DNA of 64,000 bases from contig MPNE01000010.1 of assembly GCA_002238865.1 (NCBI GenBank), forward strand, positions 55,052 to 119,051, written 5' to 3'. Source of the DNA: Gemmatimonadetes bacterium bin94 (lineage in GTDB: Bacteria; Gemmatimonadota; Gemmatimonadetes; Longimicrobiales; Gaopeijiaceae). This document shows positions 45,355 through 52,873 of the stretch, piece by piece. The notes under the pieces were generated by a model. The model was not told the origin of the DNA. It did no database searches and saw only the letters and a list, made by a program, of their open reading frames with translations. The number at the start of each line of letters is the position of its first letter. Position 1 is the first letter of the stretch. Position numbers and translations under genes: made by a program.

Positions 45355-46180
45355 CTGGACTATTGTCGGGATAGTGGTGAGTGTTATACTCTCCGTCGCT
45401 AACGCCGCAACTGAAGCGGTGCAACCGCGAGGTCGTCGCATAGGCCTGATTGTGGTGATCGGAGCAGTATTGGTCAGCATTGTCCTTTCAGTGTATTGGG
45501 GGCCATCGCCATGGATAATCGGTAGCGGGGTATTGGTCGTCTTGGCCTGGGTGTTCTCTCCACGTGTCACGGGGCCACTCGCGGAGGCCATCGAACTATT
45601 GCGGGACGCGCGAACTCTCGGCGTTGTGCGACTCGAAAGGAGTATCGAAGACGGAGGTACAGATACTGATGCCATTGTGGCCAGCGCGACCGATAGCATT
45701 GATGTAGTGGCATTTGCAGGGTCAAAGTGCCTAGCGAGATACGAAAAGCTGGAGTCGATTGCGCGGGGCGGCAGAGGTTGTCGCGTTGTATTGGTGGATC
45801 CGGGAAGTGACGCAGTCAAAGAGCTCTCTGAAAGATGGGGATACGAAGGCAATCGGCTTGCGGAAATCATCTCGCAAAACCTCAGGGAAGTTAGATAGCT
45901 ACAAGAGAAGGGGTGCCGGATTGACGTGCGTTTTGCGCCGTGTAACCTGCTTCGATTCCGATTGGTCGTAGTGGACAGAAGGAGGGCCTATATCAGCTAT
46001 TATCGAGCTGCAACACGGGGACTCGATCGGGCACAAGTCGTGGTCGAGGCACCTGAGGGCAATGGATGCCCGTTCGTTTCGGAGCTGCTGGAGCTGTTTG
46101 AGGACGTTTGGAATTGTGGGAACGAAGTACCGTGGAGTGAATTTCCTCCACGGGAGCCGACACAGCAGGCGCACGCCTGA
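45338..46180 (+). pseudogene. membrane-anchored PLD-like protein interrupted by an in-frame TAG
   Basis: GTG 45338 overlaps the previous gene by 17 bp. Codons up to 45895 encode three hydrophobic helices (within residues 5-70) and part of an alpha/beta domain (SIDVVAFAGSKCLARY, RVVLVDPGSDAVKEL). A TAG stands at 45896-45898. The same frame then continues without interruption through LQEKGCRIDVRFAPC, FRLVVVDRRRAYISYY and PFVSELLELFEDVWNCG to a stop at 46178-46180. The two halves together make a 280-residue membrane protein with a PLD-like fold but no visible H-x-K motif. The amber codon may be a recent nonsense mutation, a sequence error or a readthrough site. Restart at GTG 45926 is also possible. 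Confidence 0.65.
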
Positions 46181-46289
46181 CACGGTATCGAAGTTCGCCG
46201 ACTTCTGGGAGATCGGGACCTCGAGGACCTCGTAGGAGGGCGTCGTGCCCTACTGTATCTCGAAGGTCTCGTACCAGGTTAAGTCGGCG

Positions 46290-47022
46290 CGTGATTCGGA
46301 GGGGCTCTTCGAGGATGCCACCGTGCAGGATCAGGTTCATCCGCGCCATCGTCCAGGTCGCGACATCCTTCTCCTGCCCGTAGATCGTCAGGCCGTTCGG
46401 CGCCGCGTCGGCGGCCTTGATGAGGAGCGACCCGGAACCGCACGTGGGATCGTACACGGTCTGGTCCAGCCTGGTGTCCGCCCCGATCCCGATCACCCGG
46501 GCCATGATGCGGGACACCTCGGCCGGGGTGTAGAACTGCCCCTTGCTCTTCCCCCGACTGGGTGGCGAAGTGCCGCATGAGGTACTCGTACGCGTCGCCC
46601 AGCAGGTCGTCCCCGTGAGCGCGGTTGGCGCGGAAGTCGAGCCCCTCGAAGATCCCGACCAGCTCCGTGAGACGGTCCTGCATCTCCTTCCCCTTGCCGA
46701 GCTTCGTCTCGTCGTTGAAGTCCGGGAGGTCGATCACGCCCTTGAGCAGGTGGTCGTTGGCGTCGGCGAGCTTGCCGATGACCTTGTTGATGCGGTCGCC
46801 GATCTCCTTGGTCCCCTTGAGCGCGACCATGTCGGCGAAGCTGCCCCCGGGCGGCACGGTGATGTCGGCGCACTCGTCGTCGGCCGCGTACTTGTCCGAG
46901 ACGTGCTTCATGAAGAGGAGCGTGAGGACATAGTCTTTGTACTGGGACGCGTCCATTCCGCCGCGCAGCTCGTCGCAGCTCTTCCAGAGGGACGAGTAGA
47001 GGTGGGATTTTCGGAGGGGCAT
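46290..47022 (-). pseudogene. hsdM: hsdM remnant (type I restriction-modification methylase), frameshifted and truncated
   Basis: Starts at ATG 47022 with LRKSHLYSSLWKSCDELRGG and YVLTLLFMKHVSDKYA, typical of HsdM N-termini. The frame breaks near 46550 (ATQSGE is followed by KSKGQFYTPAEVSRIM in another frame). DPTCGSGSLLIKAADAAP (SAM-binding motif) and MARMNLILHGG follow. Sequence homology then ends near 46290 before the catalytic NPPF/Y motif, and no HsdS or HsdR follows. It cannot be an active methylase. Confidence 0.85.
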
Positions 47023-47416
47023 GGGGGTGGGGTGGGTGGCTCCATTGACGGGTGGGGTTACCTCGGGGCAATGACCATTACGGGCCGCCGGACCGAACGT
47101 CAAGATTGCGGTAGCGAAGCTCGGTTGTCAGAGGCCGCACCCGGCAGCGCATTTGTCTTTCCACAGGTGCCGCGAAACCCCGATTCGGCTACGCCCTGGA
47201 TGCACCACCATGCAGTAGAACATGCCTTGACGGGACCCATTCTTCCGCCGTCCTTTCCCGCATCTCATCTGGGCTTCGCTCCCTCGCGTGCTCTCGACGT
47301 CACCTCCGATTGACATTATGTCATGTGTCGTTGACAGTTCCGGCGTCCTGACGGCTGGGGGCATGGCCGGACACTTCGGTTAGCGACCAATCCAACCCTA
47401 ACGACGGGGTGTGACG
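47023..47416. other. intergenic region between hsdM remnant and the gene at 47417
   Basis: No convincing gene. It holds copy 1 of the dispersed ATGTCATGT element (47309-47343). It also contains the motif ATTACGGGCCG near 47078, which recurs near 56807 upstream of another leftward gene. Confidence 0.5.
47309..47343. repeat. dispersed regulatory-like element, copy 1
   Basis: Contains the 13-bp palindrome TGACATTATGTCA (47311-47323), then TGTCGTTGACA and CCGG. Related copies are at 52811-52842 and 56921-56952; shared core is CATNATGTCATGTNTNGTTG. Confidence 0.7.
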
Positions 47417-48319
47417 ATGACACAAGTAGTTCGCGTGCAGTACGATGGCGGCGAGGCGGAAGACGGCTTGATGTGCGCCGCGGACCTTGGCGGCGCCATC
47501 ATTGGCATGGGCGAAATGGTGTCTGGCGCCAGCCAGATCGTGATAGGCGACGAAACGCATGTCCGAGCACGGGTCAGGACTGATTTCGGCGGCAACTCAT
47601 TCCTCGTGGTATTCGAGATCGTCTCATTCACAGCCGATCTGTTGAGCAGCGTGGACAGCGTGGTCTCCCTGCTGGGCTTTGCCGAGAACTCCAACGGCCT
47701 GATCCAGACGTTGCAGTGGATCCGCAGCCGAAGGATCACGGCCATACACCGACCGCAATTCGACGATCCTGGTGCTTCGATGACCATGCGCATCGGTGAG
47801 GACGTGAGAGAGTTGTCCGTCAGCGATGTCCGCGCCCTCCGGGACGAGAAAACTATGCGGGGCATCGTGGGCGTTATGAAGCCCCTGATGGAAGGCAATG
47901 CGACCAGAATCACCATAGGACAAGGCGACGGCAGCATGGTTCCGAAGAGCGGCGATCTCTCGATTCAGCAGGAGGAAGCTGCCTACTTCAAGGAACCCGA
48001 CTTTCCGGAAGATGATGTGACTACTCGGATGTACGAGATGATCCTCACCGTGGTCGTTCCCGTTCTCACAGGCGACTACATGTGGAGATTCGAGTGGAGC
48101 GGCAACATATTCACCGCCAAGATGGAAGACGGTGACTTCGTCAACAAGATCCGGGCAAACCTGGTCGACTTCGGATACGGCGATACCCTTCGCGTTCGCA
48201 TGGAGACCGACGAGATCCTGCGAAAGGACGGCACTACCACGCACCGGCACAGAATCCTCAAGGTGCTCGCACACAAGAGGCGAGAGAGGTACGGCCAGAT
48301 TGACCTACTTCCTCACTAG
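47417..48319 (+). CDS. protein of unknown function
   Basis: 300 residues from ATG 47417 (GTG 47411 in frame is the alternative; GGGG precedes by seven bases). I do not recognise the family. The N-terminus VVRVQYDGGEAEDGLMCAAD and ADLGGAIIGMGEMVSGASQI look like a folded alpha/beta domain; there is one modestly hydrophobic stretch (VSFTADLLSSVDSVVSLLGF). The C-terminal 80 residues (about 220-300) are beta-rich (YMWRFEWSGNIFTAKMEDGD). There is no signal peptide. It lies 74 bp after the palindromic element and 93 bp before a small membrane protein, perhaps one unit. Confidence 0.7.
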   Translation: MTQVVRVQYDGGEAEDGLMCAADLGGAIIGMGEMVSGASQIVIGDETHVRARVRTDFGGNSFLVVFEIVSFTADLLSSVDSVVSLLGFAENSNGLIQTLQWIRSRRITAIHRPQFDDPGASMTMRIGEDVRELSVSDVRALRDEKTMRGIVGVMKPLMEGNATRITIGQGDGSMVPKSGDLSIQQEEAAYFKEPDFPEDDVTTRMYEMILTVVVPVLTGDYMWRFEWSGNIFTAKMEDGDFVNKIRANLVDFGYGDTLRVRMETDEILRKDGTTTHRHRILKVLAHKRRERYGQIDLLPH

Positions 48320-48386
48320 CTCAGCTCTAGGCTATAGACTAGCGGAGCTGGGTCTGGATACCACAAACTACGACAGTCGGAATCCT

Positions 48387-48416
48387 ATGAGTGAACAAAA
48401 AAGGAGAATGCCGTGA
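48387..48416 (+). CDS. nine-residue open frame overlapping the next start
   Basis: ATG 48387 opens MSEQKRRMP and stops at TGA 48414-48416, which overlaps the GTG at 48413. AAGGAG inside it is the ribosome site of the following gene. It could couple translation of the downstream gene or be chance. Confidence 0.25.
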   Translation: MSEQKRRMP

Positions 48417-48868
48417 CTGACATTAGTCAAGGGATCATCGTTGGCGTGAGTGCTGGCGTCGTGACATCTGCCATTCTCGGCATCCGCAGTTGGCTTTTCC
48501 GATGGCGGGCCCGCCGAGAACAAGTGCGCCATATTCGACACCTTGTGGCCACGCATATGCAGACCATCTTACAGGCTGCCGCGCTTCCGCCGCCAGTCCA
48601 AGGAGAGAAGGGAATTCCAGCGGACATAGTGCGGTTTTCATATTTCCGGGCGTTTCAGGCCCAATTGGATGCTACTGTCTCGCACCGCGCATCGGCGCTA
48701 TCCTACACTGAGACCTACTCCCTTCAAGAGATTACGAAAACCACTAGCAAGACCATGACTGACCTCACCCTCCAGGAACGCAAGGTGCTTCCGTTGCCCA
48801 TGGCTGAGTCAATGTGGCACTGCTTTCGAGACTTGGAGTGGTTGGACCTGCCCAAGAAGGTATCTTGA
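48413..48868 (+). CDS. small single-pass membrane protein of unknown function
   Basis: 151 residues, GTG start with AAGGAG at good spacing. Residues 7-25 form one hydrophobic segment (GIIVGVSAGVVTSAILGI) followed by a basic stretch (RSWLFRWRARREQVRHIRHL), so the bulk is cytoplasmic. The rest is predicted helical without family motifs. It is close downstream of the 47417 gene on the same strand. Confidence 0.6.
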   Translation: MTDISQGIIVGVSAGVVTSAILGIRSWLFRWRARREQVRHIRHLVATHMQTILQAAALPPPVQGEKGIPADIVRFSYFRAFQAQLDATVSHRASALSYTETYSLQEITKTTSKTMTDLTLQERKVLPLPMAESMWHCFRDLEWLDLPKKVS

Positions 48869-48940
48869 CTTCAATTCAACCATCACTTCACTGAAGCTCT
48901 CGCCCAGCGATTCTAGGCAGTGTAGAACTGATGGTCGGCT

Positions 48941-49337
48941 CGACGTGGTCATGCAGCAGGTCTACCGTGCGGGCGAGAAGGCGTTCGTCGACTAGGCGGG
49001 CTTGAAGTTCCAGGTGGTGGACCGGAGCACCGGGGAGGAACGAGACGCCATGGTCTTCGTCGGCGTGCTGGCGGCCTCGAACTACACGTTCGTGGATGTG
49101 ACCAGGAGCCGCACGCTGCCGGACTGGACGATGTCCCACGTCCGGATGGTCGAGTTTTGGGGAGGGGTGCCGGAACTCGTGATCCCCGACAACGAGAAGG
49201 CCGCGGTGCACAAGGCACGAGCGCTAGGGAGAGTGACACCGGTGTCAGGCGCTAGGCTCCACCTCGATGCAACCATCGAAGACCTCAACTTCATGGCCCC
49301 CCGCGGCCTCGACCGATCTCTCATCCGTCGCGGCTGA
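48941..49337 (+). mobile_element. IS21-family remnant: istA fragment joined to an istB fragment
   Basis: VVMQQVYRAGEKAFVD, a TAG, then AGLKFQVVDRSTGEERDAMV follow the IstA catalytic region, with the usual Tyr codon before AG replaced by TAG at 48992-48994. DVTRSRTLPDWTMSHVRMVE and ELVIPDNEKAAVHKA continue IstA. At about 49215 the sequence jumps to LHLDATIEDLNFMAPRGLDR, which belongs inside IstB. The junction implies a large internal deletion. The element cannot transpose on its own. Confidence 0.82.
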
Positions 49338-49698
49338 TCGCCTAGGGCCGCACGGACGGAAAGGGCGCGGATTCCCCGAAACCCGGTGACCACCAAGTTG
49401 TCATCCGGTCAAGCTGCCTCCGTCCTGGGGCGCAGTTCAATTCATGGCCTGCCTACTGGTCAGGTCGGGCCAACGAACTCGTTGCGGTCCTCCCGGAAAG
49501 CCGGACCAGATGCTGCGCTGCCGCGGCGAGGACCCGATCGCCACCAAGCACGGCCGTAGTGCCGGCACCGCTCCATTCTACCAGCAGCGCAACGCGGCCA
49601 GATGCCTATCTGGGTTAGCCCCGGCAGCCTGATTCCCTGGCCGTCAGTCTGCCCCGTTGCAACACCGCGCTGGTCGGCAGCGGGGCAAGCCAAAACGG
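49338..49698. other. intergenic stretch with a hairpin
   Basis: No convincing gene. TGCCCCGTTGC (49650-49660) and GCAGCGGGGCA (49677-49687) pair over 11 bp with one mismatch just beyond the stop of the leftward gene, so may act as its terminator. Confidence 0.45.
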
Positions 49699-50677
49699 CT
49701 AACCAGGACGGGACTGGGCCGCGAAACGAATCCGCGACAGGCCCAGCGCGGCCTCCAATGCCTTGGCGTCCGATTCCTCCACCACCGCATGCGCCTGCGC
49801 CAGCGCTACGTTCAACGCGCTCTGTCCAGCCTCCACGGCGTCCGGGTGGTCCAAGCACGGATCGTCTACGCACGGGTCGTCCCGCACCGCGTCCAACGCT
49901 GCCACCAGCCTCGTCCCCGGCTCCGCCCTTAGCGCCGCGTCCAGCGCCGCTGGGCACTTCTCCAAGCGCGCGTCCACCCATTCCCGCGTCTCCGCGTCCA
50001 GAGCGTGCAGCGCATTCGCCGCCTTCACCGCCGCGAACGCCGCCGCTTCCGCAGCCGCTCCAGCGGCCACGCACGCAGGCCGCCCACGCCGCATCCAACG
50101 AGGGTTGATCTTCTCCCGCCCTCCAACGCTTCCACACCGACCTCAACGCCTGTACTTCCGCTTCCGCTGCCTTCCTCCAAGCCCTCCACTCCGCCGCTCG
50201 GTCCGCCCACGGTCTTAGCGCCTTCCATGCCGCCAACGCCTCCGGCTCCTCTAGGTATGACTCCAGCGCCTCCCGGGCCTTCAGCGCTGCGGCCTGCAGC
50301 GCGGCGTGTGACTCCCTGCCCGCCACCTTCAAGACCGCCGGCATCTCTTCCACCACCCTTGCAACCCCCGGCGGCGGCTGGTTCTTGAGCGCCACGCTCA
50401 CGCCCACGGCCGCCAAATCCCGCTTCTGCGCTTCCGCGTCCAACGCGGGTGCCGGGCGGCCTCCAAGAACACTACGCTCCGGCTGCGCCGCTCCGGCCAT
50501 CTCCATGGCTTTCAGCGTTGCCGTCAGCGCCTGCTCCTCCCTTGGGTCCGGCCCCTTCTCCAAGCAGTTTGTCAAAACCTCCTTGAACTCCCGCCACGTC
50601 CTCCTTGCCGCCTCCCGCGCCAACCAACGTTCCTTCGTCTGGAGTTCGATATGACCCGTGATCTTCGATTCAGCCAT
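49699..50677 (-). pseudogene. Ala-rich helical protein gene with a frameshift
   Basis: ATG 50677 has GGAGGAAGG upstream. The first frame encodes a charged helical protein (KERWLAREAARRTWREFKE, EEPEALAAWKALRPWADRAA) until about 50080. There, at a GTGCGTG repeat, it turns into unlikely Gly-rich sequence. The other frame takes over with AAGAAAEAAAFAAVKAANAL, LDAETREWVDARLEKCPAAL and ends at 49699. Joined, they give about 325 residues of alanine-rich, probably coiled or helical-repeat protein of unknown function. It may be intact in life if the shift is a sequence error. Confidence 0.6.
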
Positions 50678-50995
50678 TCTAGGCGCCTTCCTCCGCCATC
50701 AAGCCTCGCCCGATCCGGGCCGGTCGCGAAATCCACGGGCTAGAGACATGCAGAGATCATCGTGCGGGATGTTCCGGAGGTAGCTGGCGATCCAGTGCAG
50801 GATGGGTACGGCGGCATGGGTAATGATAGCGGGGAAATGCCACAGCAGGGCAGGCTGAGGGCGAAGGGACGGGCTTTGTCGGACGCCTGTTTGGGCGGAG
50901 AGCAGCGTACTCTCCGTGGCCACGCTTCGCGCGTCCCCGGAGGGAGCTGGCGGGAGGCTGTGCCCCCTCAGACCCCCCAACGCCAACGGCGCGTC
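50678..50995. other. intergenic stretch, nothing assigned
   Basis: Should contain the promoter of the leftward Ala-rich gene. Open frames on both strands overlap here but show no motif or clear start. Confidence 0.4.
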
Positions 50996-51106
50996 ATGAG
51001 TGCCGGACGCGCCGTGTGGGTGAAGATCCGCTCCAGCGAGGCGGAGCGTGCCGCGTGGCACGCCAAGGCGCGCTCGGCGGGCCTGGCGCTGTCGGATCTG
51101 GTGCGC
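50996..51106 (+). pseudogene. MobC-like ribbon-helix-helix fragment
   Basis: From ATG 50996 the frame encodes SAGRAVWVKIRSSEAERAAW and AKARSAGLALSDLVR, the pattern of the RHH DNA-binding part of MobC/TraJ-type mobilisation proteins. After SDLVR the next codons (WPARRRRRGCRG) do not fit, while ALAGQT in another frame continues better, so a frameshift is likely. No relaxase gene follows. Assignment is tentative. Confidence 0.35.
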
Positions 51107-51240
51107 TGGCCGGCCAGACGGCGACGCCGAGGCTGCCGAGGTCGTCGCGCACCCGGCTTCGAGCAGGTCTCCGACCACACCTCACGCGATGTCGATCTCG
51201 GTCAGAGCATCGCGAACGTGCTCGCGGGCTTCACCCGTAA

Positions 51241-51299
51241 CCCCATACTGCCCGTGGGGTCACAAGGGTCGCGCCACCTCTACATCCAGCAGTATGGGG
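51241..51299. repeat. 11-bp perfect inverted repeat
   Basis: CCCCATACTGC (51241-51251) and GCAGTATGGGG (51289-51299) are perfect complements 37 bp apart. They could be a regulator site or the trace of a small element. Confidence 0.6.
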
Positions 51300-51391
51300 G
51301 AACTTTCGCCGCTCGTGATCGCACGGCGGCGAAAGCGGTGTTTGACGATCGCGTGTCGAGCTCTAGACTTCGAGTCATCATGCGCTATGGC

Positions 51392-51435
51392 GATGAGACG
51401 CCGATCACCCCGAGCACGGTGATCGGCGTCTCATC
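51392..51435. repeat. 18-bp perfect inverted repeat (hairpin)
   Basis: GATGAGACGCCGATCACC (51392-51409) and its exact complement (51418-51435) flank an 8-base loop. The second arm begins GGTGATCGGCGT, identical to the start of the IS21-end-like repeat copy at 53.98 kb. It lies 56 bp before the gene at 51492 and could form a cruciform or terminator. Confidence 0.8.
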
Positions 51436-51491
51436 CAGCCGCTCAGAGGTAGCGGGCGAGGTAGTGCAAAAGCGAAGAAAGGACCTGCGCC

Positions 51492-51851
51492 ATGAGGAAA
51501 GATACCACCCCCTGTCCCCCCTCCGAACCGGAAGCAGAAACGGATGCTCGCAACCCGGATCTTTCTTCCGGTGAGATGTGGGCCGTTGCTTTTCTCGTTG
51601 CCTTTTACCGGCGACGAGTGCATTGTCAGGGGCTAGAGCGTACCGAGGCTCCACTGTCGGCGACTATCGCCAAATTGGAGGGAGAGTCGGTGCTCGACAA
51701 CGGCTCCCGGTTCCATGACCTCGCGGGCGCGTATTTGCCCCGTGACCCTGGTGAACAAGAAGCCTTCATCAAGCTGCTGAAAGAAAGGGACGGTTTAGAG
51801 AAGCGGCTGCTGGGGGAGGAGTACTGTGATGACCAAGACCCAGATATGTGA
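51492..51851 (+). CDS. small protein of unknown function
   Basis: 119 residues; AAAGGA precedes ATG 51492 at good spacing. The sequence includes LSSGEMWAVAFLVAFYRRRV and a charged C-terminus (EAFIKLLKERDGLEKRLLGE) that could be a short coiled coil. There is no recognised domain. It overlaps the next small gene, suggesting a mini-operon. Confidence 0.55.
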   Translation: MRKDTTPCPPSEPEAETDARNPDLSSGEMWAVAFLVAFYRRRVHCQGLERTEAPLSATIAKLEGESVLDNGSRFHDLAGAYLPRDPGEQEAFIKLLKERDGLEKRLLGEEYCDDQDPDM

Positions 51852-51993
51852 CGGCTTCAGCCGCCGGATGCTTGATGGGCTTGGCCGATCCCCGAGCGCC
51901 CCGGACGAGGGCGGATTGCGCCGGGAGATTTACCGCGACCTCGCCAGAAAGATCTGGAAGGACCTCCAGGTGCCCCGGCCTCCAGCGAGCTAA
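51829..51993 (+). CDS. 54-residue protein of unknown function
   Basis: ATG 51829 follows GGGGGAGGAG by seven bases, a strong ribosome site, and overlaps the previous gene by 23 bp in another frame. The sequence (MTKTQICDGFSRRMLDGLGR, then GGLRREIYRDLARKIWKDL) is helical and basic. It is too short for family recognition. Listed because spacing and ribosome site look genuine. Confidence 0.45.
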   Translation: MTKTQICDGFSRRMLDGLGRSPSAPDEGGLRREIYRDLARKIWKDLQVPRPPAS

Positions 51994-51994
51994 G

Positions 51995-52263
51995 ATGGCG
52001 GATCGGCTGCTGCGGCTGCCGTGGCCCCGGCAGCAGGGGAAACGGCGGTGTGTGTCCTGCGGCAAGTTCTACGTGAGGAAACCGTATGCCTCAGCTGCGA
52101 TATCCGCGAGCGGACGGCGCGGGGCGAGAATCCGGCAGACATCGCGGTTCGCTTCGGGATCCCCCGGTTCCCCGTCGAGGCTGTGCTCGAAGGCGATTCT
52201 CACCCGACCCGTACCCCTCGGAGGTCTGTGATCGTCGCTCCTGGGCGAGCCTACAGCCCGTAG
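51995..52263 (+). pseudogene. small zinc-ribbon protein gene with a frameshift
   Basis: ATG 51995 begins MADRLLRLPWP and KRRCVSCGKFYV. The frame is lost near 52070, and the next frame reads REETVCLSCDIRERTARGEN and PADIAVRFGIPRFPVEAVLE to 52263. Together they give C-x2-C ... C-x2-C, a zinc ribbon followed by a helix-turn-helix-like segment, about 88 residues. A one-base shift separates the halves; mutation or sequence error are equally possible. Confidence 0.45.
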
Positions 52264-52635
52264 ATTTGCCGAAACCACTCCCGGATCAGTCGTTTCCGCA
52301 CGATCTGCGTAGCGATGGCCGGGAAGGCGAGGCTCATCGCTCGAACCCTCCCCCGCCACGCTCGGGGCCTCGGGGCCGGCGAGGCTGGGAAGGGGGATGA
52401 TGATGCTCGGGCCGCTCTCCCGCTCCCTCGTCTCTTGGCGCTCCCTCATCCTCTCCCGCACTGCCCATGCGCGCCGCTCCTCGTCCAACAGCCCCCTTCG
52501 ATAGGACTCGCGCACACCGCGCTCGATCTCCTGGGCGCTCCCGCCGTGTGCCTTGCCCAACCGGTCCGTTCGTCCCTGTGATTCCGGGCGAGATCCTCGC
52601 GCCAGCCCACGACCAGATCCTCCCGGCCCCGGACC
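52264..52635. other. stretch with a doubtful leftward frame
   Basis: A leftward frame from TTG 52560 to 52069 begins with a charged helical part (AQEIERGVRESYRRGLLDEE, RRAWAVRERMRERQE) that looks protein-like but turns into low-complexity sequence and overlaps the zinc-ribbon gene. Not annotated as a gene. Confidence 0.35.
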
Positions 52636-52730
52636 GCGCCCCTATGGACCTCCGCTCCTCCAAGGTGATCGGCATGCTTCGGAAACCCCGATCGGCTTGT
52701 CGGAATCGGTGGTCGGCTTCGTCGGAATAC
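52636..52730 (+). repeat. IS21-end-like repeat, copy A
   Basis: Contains three imperfect units of about 22 bp, each with (G)ATCGGC or GTCGGC followed by CGGAA. Bases 52636-52675 are identical over 40 bp to copy C on the other strand at 63950-63989. Multiple short repeats at the ends are a feature of IS21-family elements. Confidence 0.7.
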
Positions 52731-52810
52731 GTAGCCAACTCAGACTCCGATCCTACCGAGGACATTGGGGGTGAATGACCGGCTTGGCTGAAGGAATGTC
52801 AGCTGGCGCT

Positions 52811-52842
52811 TACATTATGTCATGTATGGTTGACAAGGCCGG
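52811..52842. repeat. dispersed regulatory-like element, copy 2
   Basis: TACATTATGTCATGTATGG followed by TTGACAAGGCCGG; matches copies at 47309-47343 and 56921-56952. It lies 31 bp beyond the stop of the leftward gene ending at 52874. Confidence 0.7.
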
Positions 52843-52873
52843 ACCCTTGAGCACTCAGGCTGGCTCGACCCCG

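Larger units (their letters stand above)
51107..51491. other. stretch with two inverted repeats and no gene
   Basis: After the MobC-like fragment no coding signal is clear. The stretch contains inverted repeats at 51241-51299 and 51392-51435 (listed separately). Confidence 0.5.

Noticed and set aside
45896..45898. TAG recoding as a general feature of this genome
   Set aside because: Several intact genes (S9 peptidase at 9710, ilvE, cupin, amidohydrolase, Uma2) end in TAG without readthrough extension, so reassignment is unlikely.
49460..49698. C-terminal extension of the leftward Ala-rich frame to 49460
   Set aside because: After the shift near 50080 this frame is Gly/Arg-rich and unlike protein; the alternative frame ending at 49699 continues the alanine-rich helical pattern.
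51392..51435. CRISPR-like repeat
   Set aside because: Only one palindrome copy with no repeat-spacer series and no cas genes in the window.
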